Of a stretch of 64,000 nucleotides of DNA, positions 14,601 through 27,900 are shown one piece after another. Within the stretch, counting starts at the first letter, position 1. Every line of letters begins with the position of its first letter. Both the position numbers and the translations under genes were made by a program. Below the pieces are notes generated by a model that saw only the letters and a program-made list of their open reading frames with translations, searched no databases and was not told where the DNA came from. The stretch is from Dactylellina haptotyla (lineage: Eukaryota > Ascomycota > Orbiliomycetes > Orbiliales > Orbiliaceae): positions 1,798,001 through 1,862,000 of the forward strand of contig CM062384.1 of NCBI GenBank assembly GCA_031310005.1. The letters are read 5' to 3'.

Positions 14601-14901
14601 TGTCACAGACCACGAGTTTTGACAGTATAAATACCTATATCTTACTTTATATTATATTATTTTGATTTTTATTGTTATATTTTATATTTATAAATATATA
14701 TTATTTTTAGTATATTTGCTTATAAATCCTACTTATTTATTCTAATATTTATTTCTTAATATAATATAATCTAATTTATGGATTTTTGGATTTTTTATAA
14801 AGTTATAAAATTATAATATAGAATTATAGATTTATTATAATAATTATAAAACTTTTTATATATATAATAATATTATTAGAATTAATAAAATATTTTTAGT
14901 T
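14601..14901 (+). repeat. G1 copy c 5' LTR, first part
   Basis: Starts TGTCACAGACCACGAGTTTT and follows the family LTR for ~300 bp until the DNA transposon begins. It continues at 24,755. Confidence 0.85.
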
Positions 14902-14943
14902 CATCAGCAAAAAATTGTGTTGTCATCCCGGTCGTTTGACGAC
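14902..14943. repeat. Left end of the large TIR transposon (GC-retaining)
   Basis: The terminal 42 bp keep C and G in a wholly AT-rich setting and contain CATCCCGGTCGT followed by TTGACGAC. The same order (CGTCCCGGTCGTCC, then GACGAC) is read inward from the right end of the 804-bp relative. Confidence 0.75.
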
Positions 14944-14951
14944 CTAGCATT

Positions 14952-15050
14952 TAGATAATGTATTACATCTAATCATCCTAGATAATATTTAATATTTAAT
15001 CATTTTTGATAATGTATAATATTTAATTATCTTAAATAATATTATATTTT
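14952..15050. repeat. Subterminal 27-bp repeats of the large TIR transposon
   Basis: Three successive 27-bp units start at 14,952, 14,979 and 15,006, each beginning (T/A)GATAAT and ending TAAT(C/T)AT plus two bases, followed by a fourth partial unit. Tandem subterminal motifs of this kind often serve as transposase-binding sites in DNA transposons; that role is inferred here. Confidence 0.6.
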
Positions 15051-15092
15051 AAATTGTTTAAGAGAAAATTTTTTACATTTATATCTTAAATA

Positions 15093-15148
15093 TTATATAA
15101 TTAATATCTATCCTAGATAATTATATAATTAATATCTATCCTAGATAA
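15093..15148. repeat. 28-bp tandem repeat, two units
   Basis: Two exact 28-bp units (15,093-15,120 and 15,121-15,148) containing TATCCTAGATAA, with the start of a third. They lie near the left end of the large TIR transposon. Confidence 0.8.
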
Positions 15149-15241
15149 TTATATAATAAATATTATTTTAAATAATAAAATATTATTTATCATTTTAAAT
15201 AACAATATTAAATAAAATATTTAAAATATTTAATTTTAAAC

Positions 15242-15313
15242 ATAAAATATTTAATTTATGATATAAAATATTTATTTTATGATATAAAATATTTAATTTA
15301 TGATATAAAATAT
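15242..15313. repeat. 21-bp tandem repeat, about 3.4 units
   Basis: Units beginning ATAAAATATTTA and ending TTATGAT start at 15,242, 15,263, 15,284 and 15,305 (the last partial). Confidence 0.8.
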
Positions 15314-16408
15314 ATTAATATAATTTAATAAAAAGAAATTATATTCTATTTTATATTATATTTATTTATATTATAAAAAATTTTAAGAGGAAATATATTA
15401 TATTTGATTATAAATTTAAAAAAGTTTTTTAACTTAATTATTTATTTTTCTATATTTTAATTTATTAATAAAAAGTAAGGAGTAAATATATTTTAAAATA
15501 TTATTTTAAATTTATTATATATATATTAAAATTATTTTATAATAATAGTAATAATTTGTTTATAAATTTTAAATATCTATTTATTAAATAAATTTAAATT
15601 ATAATTTTAATAAATTTATATATTTTTAGATTAAATATTAATATATAAAATATTTATAATAAAAATATAATTTATATAAATTTTAAATATATATATATTA
15701 ATATTCTTATTATATATACTAATTCATTATTTTATTATATTATAAAATAATATATATTAATAAATATTAATATATATCTAATAATATATTATAATAAATT
15801 TATATTAATAAATTTTTAATTAATTATTAAATTATAATATTAATAAATAAAAATAATTAAAAAGATTTTAAATATAAAATATAATATTAATTAAAAACGT
15901 TTATAATTAATCTTTATATATTTATTAAAATTAAATATTAATTTATATTATTATATTATTTTTTAAAATTAAAATCTATTATTTTTAAAAATATACTACT
16001 TTTTTAATTATTATTTACATTTTTTACAAATTATAAATATTTAATATTATTTGTTAAATTTAATAACTACTATTAAATGGATTGGTTTATTATATATATT
16101 TTTATTTAATTTATATAATATTAGTTTTATATTAATTATTAGAGTTAAAACCTATCTTATATATTTAAAATTAATAATAAATTATTAAAATATTTTTAAT
16201 ATAAAAATAAATATCAAACATTTATTTAAATATTAGATAATTTTTAAACAGATTTTAAAATTTAAATAAAATTTATTTATAATTATATTTTATAAAAGGT
16301 ATTTAATTTTGTTAAATAAAATTTTTAATTTTTAAATAAAAATTTTTTTTATTTATAATAAATATAAAGAATTTTTAAAAGCTATATTAAAACTTTTATT
16401 TATTAAAT

Positions 16409-16516
16409 TTATTAAATTTAATAAAAATAAAATTATTATTTTATTTACTAAATTTAATAAAAATAAAATTATTATTTTATTTATTAAATTTAATAAAAAT
16501 AAAATTATTATTTTAT
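16409..16516. repeat. 36-bp tandem repeat, three units
   Basis: Near-identical units beginning TTATTAAATTTAATAAAAAT start at 16,409, 16,445 and 16,481. The near-identity between units suggests duplication after most of the mutational wear. Confidence 0.85.
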
Positions 16517-19500
16517 AATATTAAAAATTTTAAAATAAAAAAGATATAATAAAAATTTTTATATATAATAATAAATATTATAACTTATTAAATTTTTAGT
16601 AATTTTTTTAATTAAATTAGATATAAAAAATAGATTAATTTTATTCTTTTTTTATAATATTTTAAATTTTTAATAAATATTTGAGAATTATTATTATTAA
16701 TTAAAATATTTATAATTTTAATAATCTTTATATTTTTAAAAACAAATAAACAATTATCTAAGGTTTATTAAAGAATAGGAGGAATAGGTTTAAATATTTT
16801 AATTTTTTAAAATTAGATTAATATTTAAACTATTAATATTATTAATATCATTATTATTATTAATATTTTTATATTTATTATTATTTATTTTTAAAAAATT
16901 AATAATATTTTCTAATAAAATTTTAATTGGTTGTAAAAGATTTATTTAAAATTTTTAAACATTTATTTGCTATATTAATTTATTAAATTTAATAAATACT
17001 TTAATTATTTAAATAAATATTAATATATTATATTTTAATATATATTTTAAAAAATTCCTTACTATTTCTAAAATTTCTAAGACTTCCCAATTGGGAGTAA
17101 ACTTTCCATATTTATTTATAATTATATTTTAATTTTTTTTATTATTTTTTTTAGATATTGTAAGAATTTCTAAATTATAAAAAAAAAATTATAATTTTAT
17201 TAATAATAATAAAAAAAAATAATAAATATATAATAAAAGAAATTAACTTAATTTAAAAAAATAAATAAACGCTTTAACATTAAACATATCACATTTAATT
17301 TTAGATATTTTAAAATACAACACAATTAATAAAATATATTGTAATATTTAAAATTAATATAATTATTAATAAATTAAAATTATCATTTATTTATATTAAT
17401 TGAATGAGTAATAATACTTTTTTAATTAATATAATAAACTAATTTAATTAGATATTTATATCTAAATAATTTAAATTAAATTTATAATTTGTTAAAATTT
17501 TTATTAAATTATAAAATTTTATAATTATTTATTTTATTTTAATTAAAGTTTAGTTATTAAAAATAAATAATATATTTTTTAAATAAAATTTATAAAAAAA
17601 TATATTTAATATTATAATATATATTTTTAAAAGGATTTATATAATTTGTGATTATCTTAATTAATTAAAATAAAATCTTAATAAAATTATTCTTTTACTA
17701 TTTAAATAAATTAGTATATTAAATTAAATATAAAATATTTTTTAAAATTTATAAAGTCTAATATTAAAATAAATAATTAATTAAAAAACTAATAAAAATT
17801 AGCAATTACTTTTTAATTTTTGTTTGAAATAAAATGTAGGAAATTTATTATAAAATTTTATTAAATAATTATTACCTAAAAATTCTTTATATAATTATAT
17901 ATATATTTTAAAAAATTTAACAAACAATATTTTTTAGAAAATAAAAATATTATTTATATTTTTTTTAATAATAAATTTTTAAATTTTTTAAAAAAATACT
18001 TATTTAAATTTATTTTTAAACTTGTAATATTTGGTATTGAATTTTATTTATTTTTAATTAAATTATTATTATTAGAAATATAAATATTAATATTTTTAAA
18101 ATTTAGATTTAGACGCTAAAAGTCCTCTATTAAGTATATGGAGTTTAATACTAATAATTGTTTTAATAAAAATTATAAATTTAATTAATATAAATAAAAT
18201 AAACAATAATAACTTTGATATATAAGAATTTAAATTAGAAAATTAATTTTATTAAAAGATTAATAACCATTTTTAAACAATTTGTAAAATAATTTTGGTG
18301 TATTTATCAACCAATCCTATAAATATCCAAAAAGATAGATACTATTTTTAAAATAAGAAGGCTAATAAAATTTAATTATATTAAAATTATTTAGATGTTG
18401 TAAGTTAACTTTATATTTTACTTTTAATTTTTAAAATTTTTTTATAAATTTTTTTTATTTTTGTATTATTAATAAATAAAATTTATTTTTTATTTATTTT
18501 TTAATATTTATTTTCATCTATATATATTATTTTATAAATTTCCTTTTTTAACTTATATTTCTATATTGTATAAATATATTTTTAGTATTATAAAACAAAT
18601 ATTAATAATTTTTAAAATAATTTAGAATTAATATTAAATAATTTTTATATTAAATAATAAAATAGAATTTAATAAAATAATAAATATATATTAAAATTTT
18701 ATTAAATATTAAATATTTATGATTTTTAAAAAAATTTAATATAATATAAAAATATTTAATAAAATTTAATTAGTTATATATATATTTTTTTTATTATTAT
18801 ATAATTTATAAAATTTTAATTTAAATTTATAAAATTAAAGGAATATTTAAAATTTAATTTAAATTTTATTAAATTTTTTAAATATTTATATTATTTAATA
18901 AATATTATAATTTATTAAAAAGATATTTTAAATTTTAAATAAAAATTATAAAAATCCAATTTAAATAAAATATAGGTTGGATTTTAAAAATTAGTAGAAA
19001 ATAAAATTATTTAATTAAAACATTTTTATTTTAAAAAATTTATAATTATGTATTTTTATTAAAATAACTTATTATTTATAATTTTATTTTTAATTATTTT
19101 ATATTTATAATAATTATATTAAAGTATATTTGAAGAGTACTTCCTAATTCCTAAATATATAAAATTAATTTTATAAATAGGATATAATTGGGTATTAATA
19201 TTTAAAATTTTATAATATTTTATATAATTTATTATCTAATTAATAAGATAAAGATAGTATTTTAAATAATATTATTATTATAGATTAAATTTAGTTTAAA
19301 ATTTTAAATTAAATTATTTTATTAATTAAAAATATTATAAATCTTATAATAATAATATTTTTTATAAAATTTCAAATATTTTTATTATAAAATTTATTTT
19401 ATTAATATTAAATATATTTTCAAATAATATTAATAAAAAAATAAATAGAATTTAAGTATAATTTAAAAATTAGTTATAAATATTTAATAGTAAATTATTA

Positions 19501-21529
19501 ATGGTAATATATATCATAGATTTTATTATTTAAAAATTTATTAAATATAATATATTTAATATTAAAATAATTAAAATTATTATACTATTTTAAAATATTT
19601 AATTTTAAATATAGAATATTAAATAAAGAATTATTTAATATAATCTTTCTTATTTATTAATTTTATTATTAATTTGTAGTGTAGAATTTAAAATATATAT
19701 ATTTATTTTACTTATTATATTTTTTATTAGAGCATATATTAGACTTTTAGTATATATAGTTAATAGAATAAATATATAATATAATTTATTATATTTTTAT
19801 ATAAATATTTTATAGATTAATTAAATATTTAAAATTATATTTTATAATTTAAAATTTTATATATATATATATATATTTTATAAATTAATTTATTTTTAAA
19901 ATTTATAAATAAATGTAAAGAATTTATTTATAAATTTTTAAAATTTATTAAAATAAAGAATTTATTAATTATATTTTTTAAAAATTTTAATTTAATATTT
20001 ATTAAAAAAATCATTTTTTAAAAATTAAATAAATAATAAAAATTATTTAAAAAATTATCAATTTTAATAAACTTATTATTAGATTTCTAACATTAAAATA
20101 AATCTTTTTATAATTAATTATAATTAAAAATATTTTTATTAATTTTTATATTAATTATTTTATTTATAAAAATAATATTTTTTATTAGTTTCTAATATCT
20201 ATATACAATTTAATATTAATTTATATAAATATTTATTTTTTTATTTTATAAATAATTTTTAATTAAATATTTTAAATATTAAAATATAATAATAATATTT
20301 ATATTTTTATTAATTATTTATCATAATCTAGTATAAAACATATTATATTATTAAAATAATTTATAAAAAATATAATTAAAAATATATATATTTAAAAATT
20401 AAAATAAAAAATCTAAAATAATTTTTTAAATTTCTTAAAATAATATAGGAATTATTTTTATAAAATTTATTAATTATATTTTATATTTAATATTTATATA
20501 AATATTTATATAAAATTTTAAGTAAAATTAATATAATATAATTTAATATAAAATATATTTTTATAAAAATATATTAAATATATTATAATATATTTTATAT
20601 TAAAAAGAATTTTTATTAAATTTAATATAATTAATAAAAATTTATTCACATTATAAAAAAATTTTATTTTATTAATATATAAATAATTAATTTATTTATA
20701 TACTTCCTTTATTATTATTATAAATTTATAATCAATTTATTATAATAAATAAATAAATTTAATAATATTATAAAAAAACTTTAATATATTAATTATTAAA
20801 ATAATATATATAATTAAAAATAATAAAAATATTATAAATAAAATTAATTAAATATAAAAATAATATATATATAATTAAAAATAATTATCTAAAATTTATA
20901 ATATATAGTTATATAATAATAAAATATTTTTTATATAAAAAAAATAATAAAATCTATATTTATTTTTAAAATTTATTATTAATTTTAATTTAATTTAATA
21001 AAATTAATTAATATAAAATATTTAATAAATATATAATAAATTAAAAAAATAAGAATTAAATATATTATAGTTTTAAAATATATTAAATATTAAAAAATTA
21101 ATAAATTTTCATTTTTAAATTTTTTAAATTTTAAAATATTATTATTAATATTTGTATTTTTATTAAGTATAGAGTGTTTAATTAATAAAAATTTATAAAA
21201 TTAAAATAATATTTAAAATTTATTAATAATTATAAAATAAATTTAAAAATATTTAAATTTTTAATAAACTATATATATCTTTACTTTAAAAATTATAAAT
21301 AAATAATTATGTATTAAATTAATAATATATTTTATTAAATTATAAAAAGTTTATTAAAAAAATATTAATAATTAAAATTATTTTAATAAAAAATTTATAA
21401 ATTTAAATAGAATATTTTATAAAATATAAGAAATCTAAGTTAATATAAAGTATTTATTAATATTTTTATAATTATAAAAAATTTTAATAATTTTTTAATA
21501 AATAAAAAAGTTACAATAATTTTAAAAAT

Positions 21530-21678
21530 ATTTTTAATAAATATTATCTTTTAAATAATATTTTTATTTAAATTATAATATTTTTAATAAATATTATCTT
21601 TTAAATATTTTTATTTAAATTATAAATATTTTTAATAAATATTATCTTTTTAAATAATATTTTATTTAAATTATAAAT
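21530..21678. repeat. ~50-bp tandem repeat, three units
   Basis: Units beginning ATTTTTAATAAATATTATCT start at 21,530, 21,580 and 21,628 with lengths about 50, 48 and 51 bp. They differ mainly by one- to three-base length changes. Confidence 0.85.
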
Positions 21679-22100
21679 ATTTATTAATAATTATTTAAAA
21701 ATGGTAAAAACTAGAGATATAGAATAAAAATTATATGGATTAAGATCCTTTTTACTTATTTCTTTTATATTTTAAAATTAAATTTATAAATAAAGATTAT
21801 TTAATAAAAGAATATAAAGAGTCTTTAGGCGATATAATTTAATAAAATAAAATAATAAAAATATAATTAGGAAAATAAATTAAAAAGTAGAATAAGATAG
21901 GATGAAAATATATAAAGTTTAATTATGGTTGTAAAATAATATTTTATATAATTTTAAATTATTAAATATTAAAAATAAATTTATTTTAAAAAAATATAAA
22001 TAAGTAATTAAAACTTCTACTATATAATTAAAATTATAGATTATATTATAAATTTTTTAATAAATATATAATAATTAATAAAGGACTTTAGGCTCCATTT

Positions 22101-22123
22101 AAAAAAAAAAAAAAAAAAAAAAA
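22101..22123. repeat. A23 homopolymer
   Basis: An uninterrupted run of about 23 A follows GGCTCCATTT. It could be a chance tract or the tail of an inserted retroposon. No body of such an element was recognised upstream. Confidence 0.7.
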
Positions 22124-22411
22124 TAACAAGATGGTATAAAAATATTATATCAATAATAATAATGAAATATTAAGAAATTTATATTAAAAAGATTTATATT
22201 TTAAACTAAATTTAGAAATATTATATATAATTTTTATATGTTTGATATAAATTATTTAATAATTATTAATAATTTTTTAATTAAAATAAAAAAATTTTTT
22301 AAATAAAAAAAATATAAATATAAAATAGTTATTTTATATAAATATAAAATTTATTAATAAATATATAATATTTAATATAAATAATAATAAATTTTAAAAA
22401 TAAAAGTAAAG

Positions 22412-22420
<9 letters not shown>

Positions 22421-22443
<23 letters not shown>

Positions 22444-22447
22444 ATAT

Positions 22448-22499
<52 letters not shown>

Positions 22500-22690
22500 G
22501 ATAAAAATAAAGATAATAATAATAACGATAATAAAGATAATAACAATAATAATAATAATAATAATAATGATATAATAATAAAGAGAAAGAAGAGGAAAAA
22601 AAGATAATAAAAATAAATAAAAATAAATATTAAAAAGGATAATAAAAAGAAAAATAAAATAAATAAATAAAATAAAATAAAAATAGTATA
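22421..22690. repeat. AAT microsatellite with A/G-rich extension
   Basis: Long AAT runs (22,421-22,495) pass into mixed AAT, GATAAT and AAGATAA units and then an A/G-rich stretch (22,575-22,690). Read on the plus strand this would code an Asn/Asp/Lys-rich run, but no supporting frame extends on either side. Best taken as simple sequence within the large TIR transposon. Confidence 0.8.
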
Positions 22691-24754
22691 TATTTATTAA
22701 TAAATTTTTTAAATTTATCTATAAATAATTAATATTTATTATAACGTATTATATTAATATTTAAATAAATATTTAATTTTTATAATATTTTAAAAATATG
22801 ATTATAAAAAAATTAAAAAAGGTTTATTAAAATTAATAAATTAATATTGGTAAATTTATAATTTGTAAATTTATATTTAATATTAAAAAAATTTATATAT
22901 TAATTATAAATCTATTATTAAATTTATTAAGTTTAAATAATTAATCTTAATTGATAAGGATAGGTTAAAAAAATAATTTTAAATATATTTTTTTAATTTA
23001 GTTAGAATAAATATATTTAGGAGTAAACTAAATTTTTAAATTTATTTTAAATATTTATAATTAATATTAATTAAAATTGATATTATTAATAAATGGATTA
23101 AGAATGATTATAATTTAATATTTAAAATTAATAATAAATGGTAGATATTTTTATAATAATAAAATATATTATTTTAAATATTTTTAAAAAAAAAAGAATA
23201 TAATAAAATAATATATTAAAAATATATAAAAAACTTTATAATCTAAATTAATATAATATAATTTTATAAATATATAAAAAAATTATTAAATATAAATGCA
23301 TAAAATAAAAAAATAAAAAAAGGTTATAAAAATATAATAAAATTTAATTAAAATTAATAAAATAAAATATATTAAGGATTTTTAATAAATATAAAAAATC
23401 TATTAATAAATATATATAATCATTATAAATATAAAATTAAAAATAAAGATTAAAAATAAAATTATTTAACTTATTTATTTTTATTTTAAAAATTAAATAG
23501 CTTTCTTTAAAAAAAAATAATTTTAATTATTTTACTTTTTAATATTTTTTAATATATTTTTAATCTTCTAAAATCTAATATTACTATTAAAATATAGAAA
23601 AGAGTATTAAATAATTTAAAAAAATTATTAAAATTTATAGAATTATAGGGGACTTTAATATTATTAATAAGTTTTTAAAATCTATTTTATAATTTAAAAT
23701 AATAAAGTTAATATTTTAATTATTAATTAATAAAATATAATAATTTTTAATCTTTATATATTTATATTAAGATAAGGAAAATATATATAATAATAAATTA
23801 ATTTATTATTATTAAATTATAAAATTTAGTTAAATTAATTGGGAATTATTAAAAGTATATTAAGTTTAAAAAGGTTATTTAAAGATAAGTTGATTATTTT
23901 ATTAATATATTTAAATAATATATATATTATTATTATTAAAAATTTGGTAAAAACGTAGAAAATTTATTAAAATTTAAAATTTAAAAAATATATAATTATT
24001 AATATAATAATTATAATATAAATATATTTTATTAATAAAATTTTATTATTTAAAAAAAAATTAAATATAAACAATATAAATTTGATAATAGATTTTAAAA
24101 TTTATAATAAAATATATTTTTTAAATATTTTTAAAAAATATTTATTTTAAGTTAATATTTAAAAAATTCTAAATATATATATTTAAAAAATATAAATATA
24201 AAAAAATAAAATATTTAGTAAATTTTAAGTATTTAATAATAAATTTTATAAATTTTATTAATTTTATTTTTATTTAAATATTTTATTTTAGTTTAAAAAT
24301 TATAATAAATTTATATTTTTAATAATTATAAATTATTATTTATTATATTTGTTTTAGATTTAATATATTTTTTAAAAATATAAAAATATTTATTAATAAT
24401 TATATTAATATTTATTAAAAGTTTATATATTTAAATTTAATTAAAAATAATTTTATAATATTTATTATTAATTATGATAAAAAATTTAAATGTAATATTT
24501 ATTATTTAAATTATATATAATATTTTTATTTTTTAAAATAGTTTAAATATAGTTTTTATATATTTAATAAATAATTTTTATAATTTAATTTTAATTAAAA
24601 TTATATAAAATTGTTTAATATTATTTAAAATTAGTGTTTAATTATTTAATATTATTTAAATTTAATGTTTAATCATCCCACATTGTTTGAAATTAGTTTC
24701 AATATATCTGACAAATAATTACAATTATCTAACACAACAAATTTTTTGCTGATG

Positions 24755-24965
24755 TTTTATTAATTAATTTAAATATAATTTAATATATTTAGTTATTTTT
24801 ATTTTATTATTATTATATATTTTAAATAAGTTATTTTTAATACTTTATAATTTTATATATATATTTTTATTAAGAAATTTAGGTATTTTAAATAAATAAA
24901 AAGTTTTATATATTTTAATATTATATATTTATATTATTATATTAAATAATATATAAAATATAATA
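24755..24965 (+). repeat. G1 copy c 5' LTR, second part
   Basis: Resumes the LTR exactly where 14,901 left off and runs to a worn family end (TATAATA at 24,959-24,965). The two parts together give an LTR of about 510 bp. Confidence 0.82.
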
Positions 24966-27900
24966 TTTTAATTAATTATTTTTTAATTAAAAAGAAGTAT
25001 ATATATAATAGTATATTTTAATTTAAAAAATTTTATAATTTTAAAAAATGAGATTATAGATAAAAGTAATTATTTTTATTTATATAATATTTAAATAAAT
25101 AAATTGAAAATTAAGTTTATAAAATTAATTAAATATTATTATATTTATAAAAATAAAAAATAAAAATATTGTTTTATTTTTATTAATTATTAAAAATTTG
25201 TTTAAATAAATAAATTTTAATTATTAATAATAAAATTTATTTTAATATTATTATATAATATAGGAAAAAATTATATATATTTAATAAAGTTATTAATAGT
25301 TTAATTAAAATTATTATTTTAAATAATAATAAATATTTATAAAATTTAAAAATAATTATAAAATTTTAAAAAAATTTAAAAATAATTATTATAATTTAAA
25401 TAATTATTAAAATTTATAAGGATATATAAAATATATTTAATATAATTAAAAAAAAAATATATTAATTGTTTTAGGATTCAATTAAAATTAAATAAAATTT
25501 ATTTTTATTTTATATTAAACAAAAATAGATTTTATTATAATTAATTTTAATTTTAGAAATTTAAAAAATTTTAATAAAAATTTTAATAATAATAATAAAG
25601 GATATTTTAATAATTTTAATAATTTTTAATAGTATTAATTTTAATTTATTACTTAATATAAAGAAATAAAAATATTAAATTTTAATAAATTTAATAATTT
25701 ATTATATAAATTTAATTAATTTATTTAATAAATTATTACTATTTTTATTTTAATATTAATAATTTAGAAATAATGAGGATAAAATTTATTTCTTTTTTAT
25801 ATTTTTATAAAATTATTTTTATATTTATAATTTTTATTTTATATAATATAAAAAATAAAAGAATAAAGAATAGAAAATTAATAATTATAATATTTAAATT
25901 TTTATTAATTATTTATATTTTATTAAAAATTTAAATAATTAATAATTTTATAAATATTAAAATAAAATTAAAATTTTTATATTATTTAAAATTTAAAATA
26001 AATTAAATTTGTTAAAAAATATTTTAAATTATTAATACTTATATTTTATAATTAAATATATAATAAAATAATTAATTTACTATATTAAAAAAGAATTGAA
26101 ATTTATATGAAAATAAGTTATTAAAATAATTATATATAATTTAAAATCAATATTATATAATTAAAAATTTGATTATAAGATTTAACAATAATTATTTTAT
26201 AAATATAAAATAAATATTTTATAATTATAATAGTTATAATTAATTTTTTAATTTTTAAGAAATTGTTCAAACTAATAAAATAATTAATTAGATTTATAAT
26301 AATAATTAAGAAAATTAACTATAATTTTAAAAATTATTTTTAATAAATTAAAATTAACTATTTTAGAATTAAAATAATTTTCTACATACTTTTTAGAATA
26401 ATTATCAAAAGTCAAATAATTAATAGTAATAAAATAAAAATTATTGGATTTAAAAAATATGTTTAAATTATTTTTAATAAAATTAAGAAAAATTTAAAAT
26501 TAAAATCAATGATTAAATTATCCTTTAAAATCTAATAAACCAGTATAATGTAATTAAAATATATTAAATAAAATTATTTAATTAATTAATATTTAAAAAA
26601 TGTTTAAATAGCTAATTAAATATTATAAAATAATATATTCGAAAATTATAAAAAATATATAAAAAGAAAAAAAATATTAATAGTTTAATAAAGAATTTTG
26701 GAAAAAGTAAAATGTTAAAATCATATTCTATTACATTAATTAAAATAATTTTATTAATACAAATAATTATTGTATAAATTTTAATTGTTTTTAAATAAAA
26801 TTAAAATATTATTTTATTAAAAATAAATGTTAAAATTTAAAACTAATCAAATATTTCTAAAATGGAAGAATAAATTAAATTTAAATATTAATTTTATTAT
26901 AAAAAATACCATTTTAAATAAGAATATTTTTGTTAAAAAAAATAATATATTTAAGATTTTTATAATAATTTTAAAAAAATATAAAATATAAAATAAATAT
27001 ATTTATAATGAATTTATAAACCATTTATAATTATAAATTCTAAGTTTATTTAAAATAATATTTTAAATTATTTAATATATAGGAAAAATAAAATTTAGAT
27101 AAAATTTAAATAAAGAAAAAAATTTTATTTAGTAAATAAATATAATTAATTTAAAATAAAAAGGAGATGGGTTTCTTAAATATAAATTTATTTGTTAAAA
27201 TAATAAAATATATGATAGAATAAATTTATTAATATTATTTTATAAAAATTATAATTTATAATTTATATAGAATATATACAATCTATATATAATAAAATAT
27301 TTAAAAAAGTTTCCATTTAATATAATAATTTAAAAAAGCCCTTATAAATCATATTAATATACAATTTATTTAATAATAATAGTTAAATAGGGATTATAAT
27401 TAATAAAATTATAAAAATTATTAAATAATAATAAAAAAAAAAGAGGAATTAAAAAAACTTAAAATTAATAATTATTTAAGAAAAATATTTTTATAATATT
27501 AAAAATATATAATATGTAGATAGATATTTTAATATATTATTTATTATAAATATTTTATTATATATAAATAATATATTTAAAAATAAATTATTTATATAGA
27601 TTATATAAATATGGTATAAATTTATTTACAAAATAATATTTATAAATTTAATTTATTAAACTTTAAAGTATACCTTCCTAAAAATACCTTAATTATGGAA
27701 AAAAAATAAGAAAAATAATATTAAATTTTAAATAATAAATAACCAAATAATATTCAACCATAATATTTACAAAACCAATAATTAAAAGAATTATTTAGAA
27801 TATAGATAATAAAATAATTAGATTATCCAAATTTTTAAAAAATAATAAAGAATAAGAAATAATAAAAAATACTATATATTATAAAATAAATAAAACAATA

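Larger units (their letters stand above)
14902..24754. mobile_element. Large (~9.85 kb) TIR DNA transposon inside a G1 LTR
   Basis: Ends are CATCAGCAAAAAATT at 14,902 and its inverted form, ending GCTGATG, at 24,754. Removing it and one copy of a 2-bp TT duplication rejoins the interrupted LTR in exact register with the intact LTRs (compare 30,130 and 38,160). Alternatively the duplication is 3 bp, GTT, with an asymmetric end. The left end continues TGTTGTCATCCCGGTCGT, closely matching the inverted right end of the 804-bp element at 56,332-57,135, so the two are one family. The superfamily is not resolved: neither a TA duplication (Tc1/mariner) nor an 8-bp one (hAT) is seen. The interior is RIP-worn and no transposase frame could be recognised. 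It may hold other nested repeats. Confidence 0.75.

Noticed and set aside
16409-16516. Possible CRISPR array (three 36-bp repeats)
   Set aside because: The units are directly adjacent with no spacers, in fungal-style DNA; it is a plain tandem repeat.
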